NCBI RefSeq assembly: GCF_006442545.2
Contig: NZ_CP083952.1
Location: 5,991,501-6,055,500 of the forward strand
Length of the DNA: 64,000 nucleotides
Direction: 5' to 3'
From: Mesorhizobium sp. B2-1-8
GTDB taxonomy: Bacteria; Pseudomonadota; Alphaproteobacteria; Rhizobiales; Rhizobiaceae
Below are positions 1 through 9,090 of this stretch, in pieces. How positions within the stretch are numbered: the stretch's first letter is position 1; each line of letters starts with the position of its first letter. The notes under the pieces are model-generated. The model searched no databases. It was not told the DNA's origin and was given only the letters and a program-made list of their open reading frames with translations. The position numbers and the translations under genes are program-made.

Positions 1-1
1 C

Positions 2-301
2 GCGCTTTTCGTCGCCGTCGGCAGGCCGCGCCTGATCAAGGCCGACATGGTAAAGCCGGGTGCGGCCGTCATCGACATCGGCATCAATTCCGAAATTGGA
101 CCTGATGGCACGAGCCGCATCGTCGGCGACGTCGACACCGACAGCGTGCGCGAGGTTGCCTCCTGGATCACGCCGGTGCCGGGCGGCGTCGGCCCGATCA
201 CGGTGGCGATCCTGCTGCGCAACACAATGGTCGCGCTCAGCCGCCAGCGCGCGCTCTATGAGGCGACCTATGGCACGTCGGACAGGCTCGCGGCCGAGTA
301 G
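2..301 (+). CDS. folD: Bifunctional methylenetetrahydrofolate dehydrogenase/cyclohydrolase FolD, C-terminal part
   Basis: Only the last ~99 codons are present; the 5' end lies outside the window. The reading frame starts [20 protein letters not shown] and runs to TAG. The stretch AVIDIGIN followed by [17 protein letters not shown] is the conserved FolD C-terminal signature (NADP-binding domain and the PGGVGPMT motif). FolD interconverts 5,10-methylene-THF and 10-formyl-THF in the cytoplasm for one-carbon metabolism. It converges with glcF, 15 bp away. Confidence 0.93.
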   Translation, partial: ALFVAVGRPRLIKADMVKPGAAVIDIGINSEIGPDGTSRIVGDVDTDSVREVASWITPVPGGVGPITVAILLRNTMVALSRQRALYEATYGTSDRLAAE

Positions 302-316
302 CAATGAAACGAACGC

Positions 317-1642
317 CTATTCCGCCGCGACCAGGCTGTCTTCCGTAACGCCGTCCGGCTTCGGCCCGCCATAGGCCCAGTCGAGCAGCTTGATCGTGTG
401 CACCACCGGCATCCTGGCGGCGGATGCGATCTGCGTGATGCAGCCGATATTGCCGGTGGCGACGATCGAGGCACCCGTCGCCTCGATGTTCCTGACCTTA
501 CGATCGCGCAGCCTGGCCGAAATCTCGGATTGCAGGATGTTGTAGGTGCCGGCCGAGCCGCAACAAAGGTGCCCCTCGCGCGGCTCGCGCACGACGAAAC
601 CGGCCTTGGCCAGCAACTCCTTCGGCTGGCGCGTTATCTTCTGGCCGTGCTGCATCGAGCAGGCCGAGTGATAGGCGACAACCGTGCCAGGCTTGCGCAC
701 GGGTTCAGGCAGGTCGATGGCGGCCAGATACTCGGTGATGTCCTTGGCCAGCGCCGACACGCGCGCGGCCTTGTCGGCATAGGCCGGATCGAGGCGCAGC
801 ATGAAGCCGTAATCCTTGATCGTCGTGCCACAGCCCGATGCGGTGATGATTATGGCGTCGAGCCCGCCCTGCTCGATGGCGCGCGTCCAGGCATCGACAT
901 TCTGCCTGGCCGAGGCAAGGGCGGCTTCTTCCCGCCCCATGTGATGAACCAGTGCGCCGCAGCAGCCCTCGCCCGGCGGCACCACGACCTCGACGCCGAG
1001 CCGTGTCAGCAGCGAGATGGTCGTATCGTTGATGGCGGGATCGAGCACCGATTGCGCGCAGCCGGTCAGGATGGCGACGCGGCCCTTTTTCGCCCCCTGC
1101 CCGGCATGGACGCCCGGCAAGGCCATTGGCGAGGCTGCCGGGATCGATGCCGGCGCGAGCTTGAGCATCGCGCCGAGAGGCTTCAGTGCCGGGATTTTTT
1201 CGAACAGGCCGATGAAAGGCTTGCCGAGTTTTGCCAGTTTGAGCGCGGCGCGGAAGCGCTGGGGATAGGGCAGCACGAAGGCCAGCATGGCGCGGGTCAG
1301 GCGATCGAGCAGCGGCCGCTTGTAAGTCTCCTCGATATGGGCGCGGGCATGGTCGACCAGATGCATGTAGTTGACGCCCGACGGGCAGGTGGTCATGCAG
1401 GCGAGGCAGGACAGGCAGCGGTCGATATGGGTGACGATCTCCTTGTCGGCGGGACGGCCGTTCTCCAGCATGTCCTTGATCAGGTAGATGCGCCCACGCG
1501 GCGAATCGAGCTCGTTGCCGAGCGTTACATAGGTCGGGCAAGTGGCGGTGCAAAAGCCGCAATGCACGCATTTGCGCAGGATCTTTTCCGATTCCGCGAC
1601 GTGCGGATCGGCAAGCTGTGCGGGCGAAAAATTGGTCTGCAT
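317..1642 (-). CDS. glcF: Glycolate oxidase iron-sulfur subunit GlcF
   Basis: 441 residues, the usual length. Two ferredoxin-type clusters lie near the N-terminus: C25-x2-C28-x2-C31-x3-C35 and C76-x2-C79-x2-C82-x3-C86. Two CCG domains follow (GCCGALVHHMG and CCGSAGTYN). GlcF passes electrons from the flavin subunits GlcD and GlcE to the quinone pool during glycolate oxidation to glyoxylate. It is the last gene of the glcD-glcE-glcF order on this strand, 10 bp after glcE, so co-transcription is likely. The ATG start fits the family N-terminus (MQTNFSPAQL). Confidence 0.95.
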   Translation of the reverse strand: MQTNFSPAQLADPHVAESEKILRKCVHCGFCTATCPTYVTLGNELDSPRGRIYLIKDMLENGRPADKEIVTHIDRCLSCLACMTTCPSGVNYMHLVDHARAHIEETYKRPLLDRLTRAMLAFVLPYPQRFRAALKLAKLGKPFIGLFEKIPALKPLGAMLKLAPASIPAASPMALPGVHAGQGAKKGRVAILTGCAQSVLDPAINDTTISLLTRLGVEVVVPPGEGCCGALVHHMGREEAALASARQNVDAWTRAIEQGGLDAIIITASGCGTTIKDYGFMLRLDPAYADKAARVSALAKDITEYLAAIDLPEPVRKPGTVVAYHSACSMQHGQKITRQPKELLAKAGFVVREPREGHLCCGSAGTYNILQSEISARLRDRKVRNIEATGASIVATGNIGCITQIASAARMPVVHTIKLLDWAYGGPKPDGVTEDSLVAAE

Positions 1643-1652
1643 CTCTGATGTC

Positions 1653-2858
1653 CTAGGCCATGCGGCCGGGATTGAGGATGTTCTTCGGGTCGAATTCCTG
1701 TTTCAGCCGCTGGCTGAGCGCCGCCAATGCCGGCGCCTGCGGCTCGAACACCGGCAGAGCCGCCCGATGGGAAGGGGTAGAGCGCACCAGCGTCGCATGG
1801 CCGCCGCCATGTTTTCTCAAGAGCCCACGCAGCAGCGCGGCTTCCGGGTCGCCCTCCTCCATGCGCAGCCAAACCAGCCCGCCCTGCCAGTCGTAGAAGG
1901 CGCTGACGGCTGCCTGCATGCGTAGCGTCAGGATCATCTGGTGGCCCTGGGCGGGGGTCATCGAGACCCGCCAGACCGGTTTTTCGCTGCCATCGATGAA
2001 GGGGCTGCAATCCCTGATATCGCACCAGATTGCCTTGGAGGTCTCACTGGCAATCTCCTCCAGCGGGCCGGCCTTGCCGAGCAGTGTTTTCAGCGCTGCA
2101 ACGCGATAGTCAACGGACGGACCAAAGCCTTCGACGCGCAGCAGCGTGGCGGCTTCGGTGCCGAGCGCACCGCCGGCAACGCGCGCGGCGATGCGCTCCG
2201 GCAGGTGGGCGGCGCACGACACTTCGGCACTGGAGCCCAGCGCCAGGGCCATGGCGGCGCAGGCGGCATCATCGAGCAGGCCACGAACTGCGAGCGTGAT
2301 TTCGGTCTCGGCCGCCGGCAGCACCTTGAAAGTCACGTCGGTGAAGACGGCCAATGTACCCCAACTGTTGGCCATCAGCTTCGACAGATCATAGCCGGTG
2401 ACGTTCTTGACCACGCGGCCGCCGGACTTGAAGGCCTCGCCACGGCCGGAGACGACATTGATGCCCAGGATGTGGTCGCGCGCGGCGCCCGCCTTCAGCC
2501 GGCGCGGACCGGACAGGTTGGCGCCGAGCACGCCGCCGATGGTGCCTTTGCCCGGCTCGCCGCCGAGCAGCGGGCCGTAATCCATCGGCTCGAAGGCCAG
2601 CTGCTGGCCGTTTTCGGCCAGCAGCTTTTCGATCTCGGCCAGCGGCGTCCCTGATTTGGCCGACAGCACCAGTTCGGCGGGTTCATAGAGGGTCACGCCC
2701 GAGAGTTTCGACAGGTCGAGCGTATGCTCGGTCTGCAACGGACGGCCAATGCCGCGCTTGGAGCCATGGCCGAGGATTTCGAACGATGTTTCCTCTGCCG
2801 CCGCCCAGGCAATGGTGGAGAGGACTTCATCTGGGGTCAGGGGGCTGAAGATGGTCAT
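1653..2858 (-). CDS. glcE: Glycolate oxidase FAD-binding subunit GlcE
   Basis: 401 residues. The N-terminal half is a PCMH-type FAD-binding domain: a glycine-rich segment with GGVLGANLSGPRRLKAGAAR, then SGGRVVKNVTGYDLSKLM. The C-terminus ends in PKNILNPGRMA, as in GlcD/GlcE proteins. With GlcD it forms the flavin part of membrane-associated glycolate oxidase. It lies between glcD and glcF on the same strand. The 239-bp gap to glcD holds a pair of inverted repeats. Confidence 0.94.
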   Translation of the reverse strand: MTIFSPLTPDEVLSTIAWAAAEETSFEILGHGSKRGIGRPLQTEHTLDLSKLSGVTLYEPAELVLSAKSGTPLAEIEKLLAENGQQLAFEPMDYGPLLGGEPGKGTIGGVLGANLSGPRRLKAGAARDHILGINVVSGRGEAFKSGGRVVKNVTGYDLSKLMANSWGTLAVFTDVTFKVLPAAETEITLAVRGLLDDAACAAMALALGSSAEVSCAAHLPERIAARVAGGALGTEAATLLRVEGFGPSVDYRVAALKTLLGKAGPLEEIASETSKAIWCDIRDCSPFIDGSEKPVWRVSMTPAQGHQMILTLRMQAAVSAFYDWQGGLVWLRMEEGDPEAALLRGLLRKHGGGHATLVRSTPSHRAALPVFEPQAPALAALSQRLKQEFDPKNILNPGRMA

Positions 2859-2920
2859 ATTCGCACCTGATTCCTCGCCCCCGCAAAGCGGGGGAAACAG
2901 GATAGGCCGAGTTCTGTCGC

Positions 2921-3076
2921 GCCCCCCTCTGTCCTGCCGGATATCTCCCCCTCAAGGGGGGAGATCAGATGTCGCGCAGGGTTTCGCCAATCTTCTGCGT
3001 TGAAGAAAAGGCGAAGCGCACGAACTGCCAATCTCCCCCCTTGAGGGGGAGATGTCCGGCAGGACAGAGGGGGGTG
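2921..3076. repeat. Pair of palindromic intergenic repeats in inverted orientation inside the glc operon
   Basis: Two copies of a ~45-bp element lie head-to-head. Copy 1 (2921-2965) reads gcccccctctgtcctgccgg and then a short palindrome, atctccccct-caa-gggggagat. Copy 2 (3029-3076) is its reverse complement with few changes. Each half can fold, and the two copies can pair with each other across ~65 bp. The element separates glcD from glcE. It resembles the REP/RIME-like intergenic repeats common in rhizobial genomes; family membership is inferred. Confidence 0.8.
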
Positions 3077-3097
3077 TTCACGCGCCCACATATCAGC

Positions 3098-4594
3098 TCA
3101 AAACCTCGGAATGTCGGGAAATGCCACCTGGCCGCGGTGCACGTGCATGCGGCCGAGCTCGGCGCAGCGGCGCAGTTGCGGGAACACCTTCCCGGGATTG
3201 AGCAGATGATTGGGATCGAAGGCGCATTTGACGCGCATCTGCTGGTCGAGATCGACCTGGTTGAACATTTCCGGCATCAGGTCGCGCTTCTCGACCCCGA
3301 CGCCATGCTCGCCGGTGAGCACGCCACCGACCTTGACGCAGAGCCTCAGAATGTCGGCGCCGAAGCTTTCGGCCTTGTCCAGTTCGCCCGGCACGTTGGC
3401 ATCGTAAAGGATCAGCGGATGCAGATTGCCATCGCCGGCGTGGAAGACATTGGCGACGCCGAGACCGTATTTCTCCGACAGTTCGCGCATGCCGGCCAGC
3501 ACGCGCGGCAGCTCCTTGCGCGGAATGGTGCCGTCCATGCAGTAGTAATCGGGCGAGATGCGGCCGACGGCGGGGAAGGCCGCCTTGCGACCGGCCCAAA
3601 AACTCAGCCGCTCCTGCTCGGACTGCGAGATGCGGCACGTGGTCGAGCCGTTGCGGATGGCGATCGCCTCGACCGCGGTGATGAGATGGTCGACCTCCAC
3701 GCTCGGCCCGTCGAGCTCGACGATCAGCAGCGCCTCGACATCGAGGGGATAACCGGCATGGACGAAATCCTCGGCGGCATGGATCGCCGGCCGGTCCATC
3801 ATTTCCATGCCGCCCGGAATGATGCCGGCGCCGATGATGTCGGCGACGCATTGGCCGCCCTGTTCGCTGGTCGGAAAGCCGATCAGCAGGGCGCGTGCCG
3901 TCTCCGGCTTCTTCAGGATGCGCACGGTGACTTCGGTGACGACGCCGAGCAGACCTTCCGAACCGGTCATGACGCCGAGCAGGTCATAGCCTTCGGCGTC
4001 GAGGTGGCCGCCGCCGAGCCGCACCACCTCGCCATTCATCAGCACCATCTCGATGCCGAGCACATTGTTGGCGGTGAGGCCGTATTTCAGGCAGTGCACG
4101 CCGCCGGAGTTCTCCGCGACATTGCCGCCGATCGAGCAGGCGATCTGGGAGGATGGATCGGGGGCATAGTAAAAGCCCTCCTGCTCGACGGCGGTCGTGA
4201 TGCCGAGATTGGTGACGCCGGGCTGGGCGACGACGATGCGGTTGGGAAAATCGATCTCGAGGATGCGGTTGAACCGGCTCATCACCAGCAGCACCGCGTC
4301 CTCCAGCGGCAGCGCACCGCCCGAAAGCGAGGTGCCGGATCCGCGCGGCACGACGCGAATGTTGCGGTCGTTGCAGTATTTCAGCACGCGCGAGACCTGC
4401 GCCACCGTCTCCGGCAGCACAACGACCAGCGGCACCTGCCGGTAGGCGGTCAGGCCATCGCTTTCGAAGGCGCGCATTTCGTTGGCGGCGTCGACCACGC
4501 CCTCGCCCGGCACGATGATGCGCATGTCGGCGACGATTTCGTTGCGCCGGCGCAGCGTCCCGGCGTCTGGCTTGGGCATGGCAAGGCCGGACAT
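3098..4594 (-). CDS. glcD: Glycolate oxidase subunit GlcD (FAD-linked oxidase)
   Basis: 498 residues. An FAD-binding PCMH domain carries PRGSGTSLSGGALP, and the FAD-oxidase C-terminal domain carries GDGNLHPLILYD and GEHGVGVEKRDLM. This is the catalytic flavin subunit that oxidises glycolate (or D-lactate) to the 2-oxo acid. I chose the ATG giving MSGLAMPKP because GGAGGA lies 8 bp before it; an in-frame GTG five codons upstream overlaps that site. It is the first gene of glcDEF. A perfect palindrome 20 bp upstream of the start is a candidate operator. Confidence 0.95.
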   Translation of the reverse strand: MSGLAMPKPDAGTLRRRNEIVADMRIIVPGEGVVDAANEMRAFESDGLTAYRQVPLVVVLPETVAQVSRVLKYCNDRNIRVVPRGSGTSLSGGALPLEDAVLLVMSRFNRILEIDFPNRIVVAQPGVTNLGITTAVEQEGFYYAPDPSSQIACSIGGNVAENSGGVHCLKYGLTANNVLGIEMVLMNGEVVRLGGGHLDAEGYDLLGVMTGSEGLLGVVTEVTVRILKKPETARALLIGFPTSEQGGQCVADIIGAGIIPGGMEMMDRPAIHAAEDFVHAGYPLDVEALLIVELDGPSVEVDHLITAVEAIAIRNGSTTCRISQSEQERLSFWAGRKAAFPAVGRISPDYYCMDGTIPRKELPRVLAGMRELSEKYGLGVANVFHAGDGNLHPLILYDANVPGELDKAESFGADILRLCVKVGGVLTGEHGVGVEKRDLMPEMFNQVDLDQQMRVKCAFDPNHLLNPGKVFPQLRRCAELGRMHVHRGQVAFPDIPRF

Positions 4595-4613
4595 CGGCAC
4601 TTCCTCCACTCGA

Positions 4614-4634
4614 CTGGTAAAAATGATTTACCAG
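4614..4634. promoter_or_regulatory. Perfect palindrome before glcD, candidate operator
   Basis: ctggtaaa, five bases (aatga), tttaccag: both 8-bp arms match perfectly. It sits 20 bp before the chosen glcD start, where a repressor would block the promoter or leader. FadR-subfamily GntR proteins (GlcC, LldR) use TGGT/ACCA-type half sites, and such a regulator gene lies 1.6 kb away at 6281-7084. The pairing with that regulator is inference. Confidence 0.55.
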
Positions 4635-4750
4635 CTAGAGGCATTTGTTGCAAACCTTGCTTTGATGGCGTCGGGGCGACGGACGCAGGCAAGGCTTCCG
4701 CAGCGGCAATCTGCCGCTGCACATCTATTTCGTGCGAAGCATAGTGCGGA

Positions 4751-6073
4751 CTATTCGCCCGGATGTTTCGCGGGCTCGGAATGCATCCGTCGCACCCTGC
4801 GCACGCCCCACCAGACCAGCAGGATGGCGAACGGCACCGAGGCGGCGGTGACGACCTCCGGCGCGAACGCGTGGCCAAATACCGACGCGCCTTTGGCGAC
4901 ATAGCCGATGAGACCGACAACGTAATAGGAGACGGCGGCGACCGAGAGACCCTCGACGGTCTGCTGCAGGCGCAGTTGCAGTCGGGCGCGGTTGTTCATC
5001 GAGGCGAGAAGGTCGCGGTTCTGCTTCTCGACCTCGACATCGACCCAAGTGCGCAGCAGCGTGGTGGCGCGCGTCAGCTTGCGTGACAGATTGGCCTGGC
5101 GCTCCTCGACCGAGCGGCAGGTGCGCATGGCTGGCGCCATGCGCCGCAGCAGAAAGCCCGCCCAGGTGTCGTAGCCCTGCACAGGTTCCTCATCCAACGC
5201 CTCGAGTCTTTCCGTGACGATGCCGTCATAGGCGCGGCTGGCGCCGAAGCGGTAGAGGCTGGAAGCGGCATCGGCCTCCAGTTCGGCGGCAAGCTCCGTC
5301 AGGTCGGCGAGCAGCGTCTGGTTGTCGCGCGTCTCGGCGGCCTTCATTTCCAGCGTCGTCTGCGCCAAGCGGTCCTCGATGCGGCGAGCGCGGCCGGACA
5401 AGGTGAGCGCCAGCGGCAGACCGAGCATGGCAAGCGTGCGGTAGGTCTCGATGTCGATCAGCCGCTGCGACAGCGCGCCGGTGCTGGCCGGAGTGAGACC
5501 TCGGTCGAGCACCAGCATGCGGGTCATGCCGTCGCCGTCCTGACGGAAGTCGGTGACGATGGCCGCGCTGCCACGCTCGACCAGCGAGTGACAGAGGCTG
5601 GTCGGATCGAAGCCGGCGATCAGCCTCTCGTTCGCCTGCGTCCATTTGCGGATCTCGAGCCGGATGCCCGAGATGACGGTTCCCGGCGGTGAAAAGCCGT
5701 TGCCGAAAGGCGAATCCTCTTGCCCCCGGCCATTCTCGGCCAGCGGCCCTTCCCAGAGATAGGTCGAGAATTCCGTGTGCCGCTCCCAGCGCAGCGTGCC
5801 TTTGCCCCATTTCATGGCGTGGTGGCGGGCATGACGCTCGGGGGCGGCGATGCCGAGGCGGCGCGACAGTTCGGAAAGCACGGCATGGTCGACCGCGGAG
5901 CCGCCTTCGGTCATGAAGGAGAGTTGGACGAGCACGCGCGGCTTCTCGACCAGCGGATGCGGACGGGCATGAACCTCGCCGAGCGCGCCGGGCCGGCCTT
6001 CATGCGCCGGAAAGCCCATGACGCTGCCTTGGCTGCGCGGCTGGAATTCAAGATTGGACGTCTCGTCCGACAC
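4751..6073 (-). CDS. DUF3422 family membrane protein
   Basis: 440 residues from a GTG start (VSDETSNLEF) with GGGGGA six to seven bases upstream; an in-frame start 25 codons earlier lacks such a site. The body is charged and mostly helical, with conserved early stretches (HEGRPGALGEVHARPHP and ALGRVERHTEFSTY-like). Two hydrophobic segments lie at about 376-394 and 406-424, followed by a basic tail, so it is probably anchored in the inner membrane by its C-terminus. The family occurs in Proteobacteria and has no established function. It stands alone between the glc operon and the divergent lldR-like gene. Confidence 0.8.
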   Translation of the reverse strand: MSDETSNLEFQPRSQGSVMGFPAHEGRPGALGEVHARPHPLVEKPRVLVQLSFMTEGGSAVDHAVLSELSRRLGIAAPERHARHHAMKWGKGTLRWERHTEFSTYLWEGPLAENGRGQEDSPFGNGFSPPGTVISGIRLEIRKWTQANERLIAGFDPTSLCHSLVERGSAAIVTDFRQDGDGMTRMLVLDRGLTPASTGALSQRLIDIETYRTLAMLGLPLALTLSGRARRIEDRLAQTTLEMKAAETRDNQTLLADLTELAAELEADAASSLYRFGASRAYDGIVTERLEALDEEPVQGYDTWAGFLLRRMAPAMRTCRSVEERQANLSRKLTRATTLLRTWVDVEVEKQNRDLLASMNNRARLQLRLQQTVEGLSVAAVSYYVVGLIGYVAKGASVFGHAFAPEVVTAASVPFAILLVWWGVRRVRRMHSEPAKHPGE

Positions 6074-6280
6074 GTCTGGTCCCCCTGGTTTCGACCCTTC
6101 GTGCAATGGCGTCGTCTTGCTGCAATCGGCAAGGGACGTAAACAGCAAAGTTTAGCCCGAGGCGATATGCCGGCGCGGCGCAAGAATCGACCGAACGAGA
6201 CGAATTGGATAAATAATTTGACCAGTTGGCGACAGTGGCCTTAATCTGCGCGACATCATTCCGTTCTCCAGGCGCTTCCT

Positions 6281-7084
6281 TTGAGCGACATTTTCTCCAG
6301 GATCGAGCATTCGCGCACCGCCGACGAGGTGGTGCAGCAGATCGAAAGCCTCATTCTCGAAGGCGTGCTGCGCACCGGCGACCGGCTGCCGGGCGAGCGC
6401 GAGCTGGCACGTCAGTTCGATGTGTCGCGGCCCATCCTGCGCGATGCGCTGAAGGCGCTTGAAGGGCGCGGCCTGCTGTCGACCCGCCCGGGCGGCGGCA
6501 CGCACGTCGCCGACATTATCGGCCAGCTGTTCACCAAGCCGGTGGCGGACCTGATCTCGACGCATCGCAAGGCGGTGGCCGACTATCTGGAATACCGCCG
6601 CGAGATCGAAGGCATAGCCGCCGAATACGCGGCGCGGCGCGCCACACCCGAGGACCTTGCCCTGCTCGACCGCATCATGGCGCGCATGGACGAGGCGCAT
6701 CGCACCTGCGATTTCGACGACGAGGCCGAGATCGACGTCGAGTTCCATCATGCGATCTGCGAATGCGCGCACAACATCCTGCTCTTGCACACGCTGCGCT
6801 CCTGCTACCGGCTCTTGTCGGAAGGCGTGTTCCAGAACCGGCTGCTGGTGTTCACCGTGCCTGGCGCACGCGAGGCGCTGCTGACGCAGCACCGGGCGAT
6901 CCACACCGCGGTCAAGGCCGGCGATCCAGCCGGCGCCCGCCAGGCGGCGATGGACCACATGACCTATGTCGAGCGTTCGATGGCGGAAGCCGAACGCAGC
7001 GGCGACTGGCAACGCGTGTCGCGGCTGAGGCTGCGGCAGCGTTCGGAAGCCGGCGACAACGAACCGGCGCGTAGACGCTCCTAA
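6281..7084 (+). CDS. lldR: GntR/FadR-family transcriptional regulator, LldR-like
   Basis: 267 residues. The N-terminal winged helix has the GntR pattern (ILEGVLRTGDRLPGERELARQ, then FDVSRPILRDALKALEGRGL). The C-terminal FCD domain is all-helical with ligand and metal-binding histidines (VEFHHAICECAHN, QHRAIHTAV). The gene sits 25 bp before lldD, and glc genes lie upstream, so control of lactate and perhaps glycolate oxidation is likely. The start is a TTG with a weak ribosome site; no better in-frame start is seen, and the N-terminus MSDIFSRIEHSRTADEVV looks complete. Confidence 0.8.
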   Translation: MSDIFSRIEHSRTADEVVQQIESLILEGVLRTGDRLPGERELARQFDVSRPILRDALKALEGRGLLSTRPGGGTHVADIIGQLFTKPVADLISTHRKAVADYLEYRREIEGIAAEYAARRATPEDLALLDRIMARMDEAHRTCDFDDEAEIDVEFHHAICECAHNILLLHTLRSCYRLLSEGVFQNRLLVFTVPGAREALLTQHRAIHTAVKAGDPAGARQAAMDHMTYVERSMAEAERSGDWQRVSRLRLRQRSEAGDNEPARRRS

Positions 7085-7109
7085 TCAATTCGATCAAGCG
7101 GGAACCATC

Positions 7110-8246
7110 ATGAGCGACATTCTCACCATCGCAGACCTCAAGGATCTCGCGCGCCGACGCGTGCCCAAGATGTTCTTCGACTATGCCGACTCGGGCGCCT
7201 GGACCGAGAGCACTTATCGGGCGAACGAGGAAGACTTCCAGAAGATCAAGTTCCGCCAGCGCGTGCTGGTCGACATGAGCAACCGCTCGCTGGAATCGAC
7301 CATGGTCGGCCAGAAAGTGTCGATGCCGGTGGCGCTGGCGCCGACCGGCCTGACCGGCATGCAGCATGCCGACGGTGAGATGCTGGCAGCGCAGGCGGCA
7401 GAGGAATTCGGCGTGCCGTTCACGCTCTCGACGATGAGCATCTGCTCTATCGAAGATGTCGCCTCGGTGACGAAGAAACCGTTCTGGTTCCAGCTCTATG
7501 TGCTGCGCGACAAGGACTTCGTGCTTAGTTTGATCGACCGGGCGAAGGCGGCGAAATGCTCGGCGCTGGTGCTGACACTCGACCTGCAGGTCCTCGGCCA
7601 GCGTCACAAGGACGTCCGCAACGGGCTTTCGGCGCCGCCCAAGATGACGTTGGCCAACATAGCCAACATCGCGGTGCGGCCTGGCTGGTGGATGGGCATG
7701 GCTGGCACGAAGCGCCGTACCTTCCGCAACATCGTCGGACATGCCAAGGGCGTCGGCGATGTGGCTTCGCTGTCGTCATGGACGACGGAGCAGTTCGATC
7801 CGCAACTGTCGTGGAAGGACGTCGCCTGGATCAAGGAACGCTGGGGCGGCAAGCTGATCCTCAAGGGCATCCTCGACAAGGAAGACGCGCTGATGGCGGC
7901 CAAGACCGGCGCCGACGCGATCATCGTTTCCAACCATGGCGGGCGGCAGCTCGATGGCGCGTCATCGTCGATCATGGTGCTGGAGGAAATCGCCGATGCG
8001 GTTGGCGACCAAATCGAAGTCCATATGGACGGCGGCATCCGCTCCGGCCAGGACGTTTTGAAAGCGCTGTGCCTAGGCGCCAAGGGCACCTATATCGGCC
8101 GGCCATTTCTTTACGGCCTTGGCGCGCTGGGCAAGGAAGGGGTTACCAAAGCGTTGGAAATCATCCGCAAGGAGATGGACATCACGCTGGCGCTGTGCGG
8201 AAAGCGTCTGGTCACCGACATGGGCAAGGAGCAGCTCCGACGCTAA
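7110..8246 (+). CDS. lldD: FMN-dependent L-lactate dehydrogenase
   Basis: 378 residues of the FMN alpha-hydroxyacid oxidase family. Active-site features are in place: Tyr25 in FDYADSGA, Tyr130 in FQLYVLRD, Lys252 in LILKGI, and catalytic His276 with Arg279 in SNHGGRQLDG. The FMN phosphate site is DGGIRSGQDVLKAL plus IGRPFLYG. It oxidises L-lactate to pyruvate and feeds electrons to quinone at the inner membrane. It lies directly after the lldR-like regulator. Glycolate oxidase activity by this fold is possible but less likely, because glcDEF is next door. Confidence 0.92.
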   Translation: MSDILTIADLKDLARRRVPKMFFDYADSGAWTESTYRANEEDFQKIKFRQRVLVDMSNRSLESTMVGQKVSMPVALAPTGLTGMQHADGEMLAAQAAEEFGVPFTLSTMSICSIEDVASVTKKPFWFQLYVLRDKDFVLSLIDRAKAAKCSALVLTLDLQVLGQRHKDVRNGLSAPPKMTLANIANIAVRPGWWMGMAGTKRRTFRNIVGHAKGVGDVASLSSWTTEQFDPQLSWKDVAWIKERWGGKLILKGILDKEDALMAAKTGADAIIVSNHGGRQLDGASSSIMVLEEIADAVGDQIEVHMDGGIRSGQDVLKALCLGAKGTYIGRPFLYGLGALGKEGVTKALEIIRKEMDITLALCGKRLVTDMGKEQLRR

Positions 8247-8250
8247 GTCC

Positions 8251-9054
8251 GTGACATCTGACCACGGAGATATCCAGACCTTGGCGGAACCTGGCATCCA
8301 TTTCCTCGACGCACATGGGCCGGACGGCGTGCGTCTTTACGCGATCGGCGACGTGCATGGCCGGCTCGACCTGCTGGCCGCCATGCACGGACAGATCAAG
8401 GCCGAGATCGCGAGGGACCTGGTCGCGGACTGGCGCATCATCCATCTTGGCGACTATGTCGATCGCGGACCGGACTCCAAGGGCGTCATCGACTTTCTGA
8501 TCGAGGCGCGCGAACGTGATCCGCGAAACATGATGCTGGCCGGCAATCACGACATCGGCTTTCTCGATTTTCTCAAGACGCCCGACCCCGAAGGGCTGTT
8601 CATCCGTTTCGGCGGCATCCAGACCGCGCAATCCTACGGGGTGACGATCAACAACGGCACCGGCGTTTGGTTCGGCAAGGCGGAATCAGCCGTGCGCAGG
8701 GGCCATCAAGCCCTGCTCGACGCCGTGCCGCAAAGTCATGTCGACTTCCTGCGATCGCTGCCGTTCTCGATGACATCGGGCGACTTCTTCTTCTGCCATG
8801 CCGGCATCAGGCCAGGCATTCCCTTGGACAATCAGAACCCGCAGGACCTGATCTGGATCCGTGACGTCTTTCACGACCACACCGGCCTCTTCGCCAAGAT
8901 CGTGGTGCACGGCCACACGCCCGTCCCCGAGGCGGAAGTGATGGCCAACCGCGTCAATGTCGACACGCTTGCCTGGCAGTCAGGCATGTTGACCGCGCTC
9001 GTCGTGGACGGCGCAGACAAACGCATCCTGGAAATGTCGATAAAGGAGCCTTGA
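8251..9054 (+). CDS. Calcineurin-like metallophosphoesterase (PPP-type serine/threonine phosphatase family)
   Basis: 267 residues from GTG 8251; a TTG at 8281 with CGGAGA upstream is an alternative start. All metal-binding motifs of the PPP fold occur in order: GDVHGR, GDYVDRGPDS, AGNHD, a histidine in FFCHAGIRPG, and VHGHTPVPE. It should be a cytoplasmic dinuclear-metal phosphatase of the bacterial PrpA/ApaH-like group; the substrate cannot be read from sequence. It starts 4 bp after the lldD stop, so it may be co-transcribed with it. Confidence 0.88.
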   Translation: MTSDHGDIQTLAEPGIHFLDAHGPDGVRLYAIGDVHGRLDLLAAMHGQIKAEIARDLVADWRIIHLGDYVDRGPDSKGVIDFLIEARERDPRNMMLAGNHDIGFLDFLKTPDPEGLFIRFGGIQTAQSYGVTINNGTGVWFGKAESAVRRGHQALLDAVPQSHVDFLRSLPFSMTSGDFFFCHAGIRPGIPLDNQNPQDLIWIRDVFHDHTGLFAKIVVHGHTPVPEAEVMANRVNVDTLAWQSGMLTALVVDGADKRILEMSIKEP

Positions 9055-9090
9055 GGACCCGGCGCCCGAGGGCGCGACGGATGCCTTGGC

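Noticed and set aside
2969-4744. 591-codon open frame on the plus strand opposite glcD
   Set aside because: No domain is seen, and glcD on the minus strand has full family motifs.
6180-6240. TTGG...CCAG near the lldR-like start as an operator matching the glc palindrome
   Set aside because: Arms are only three to four bases and imperfect, so it does not support a shared site.
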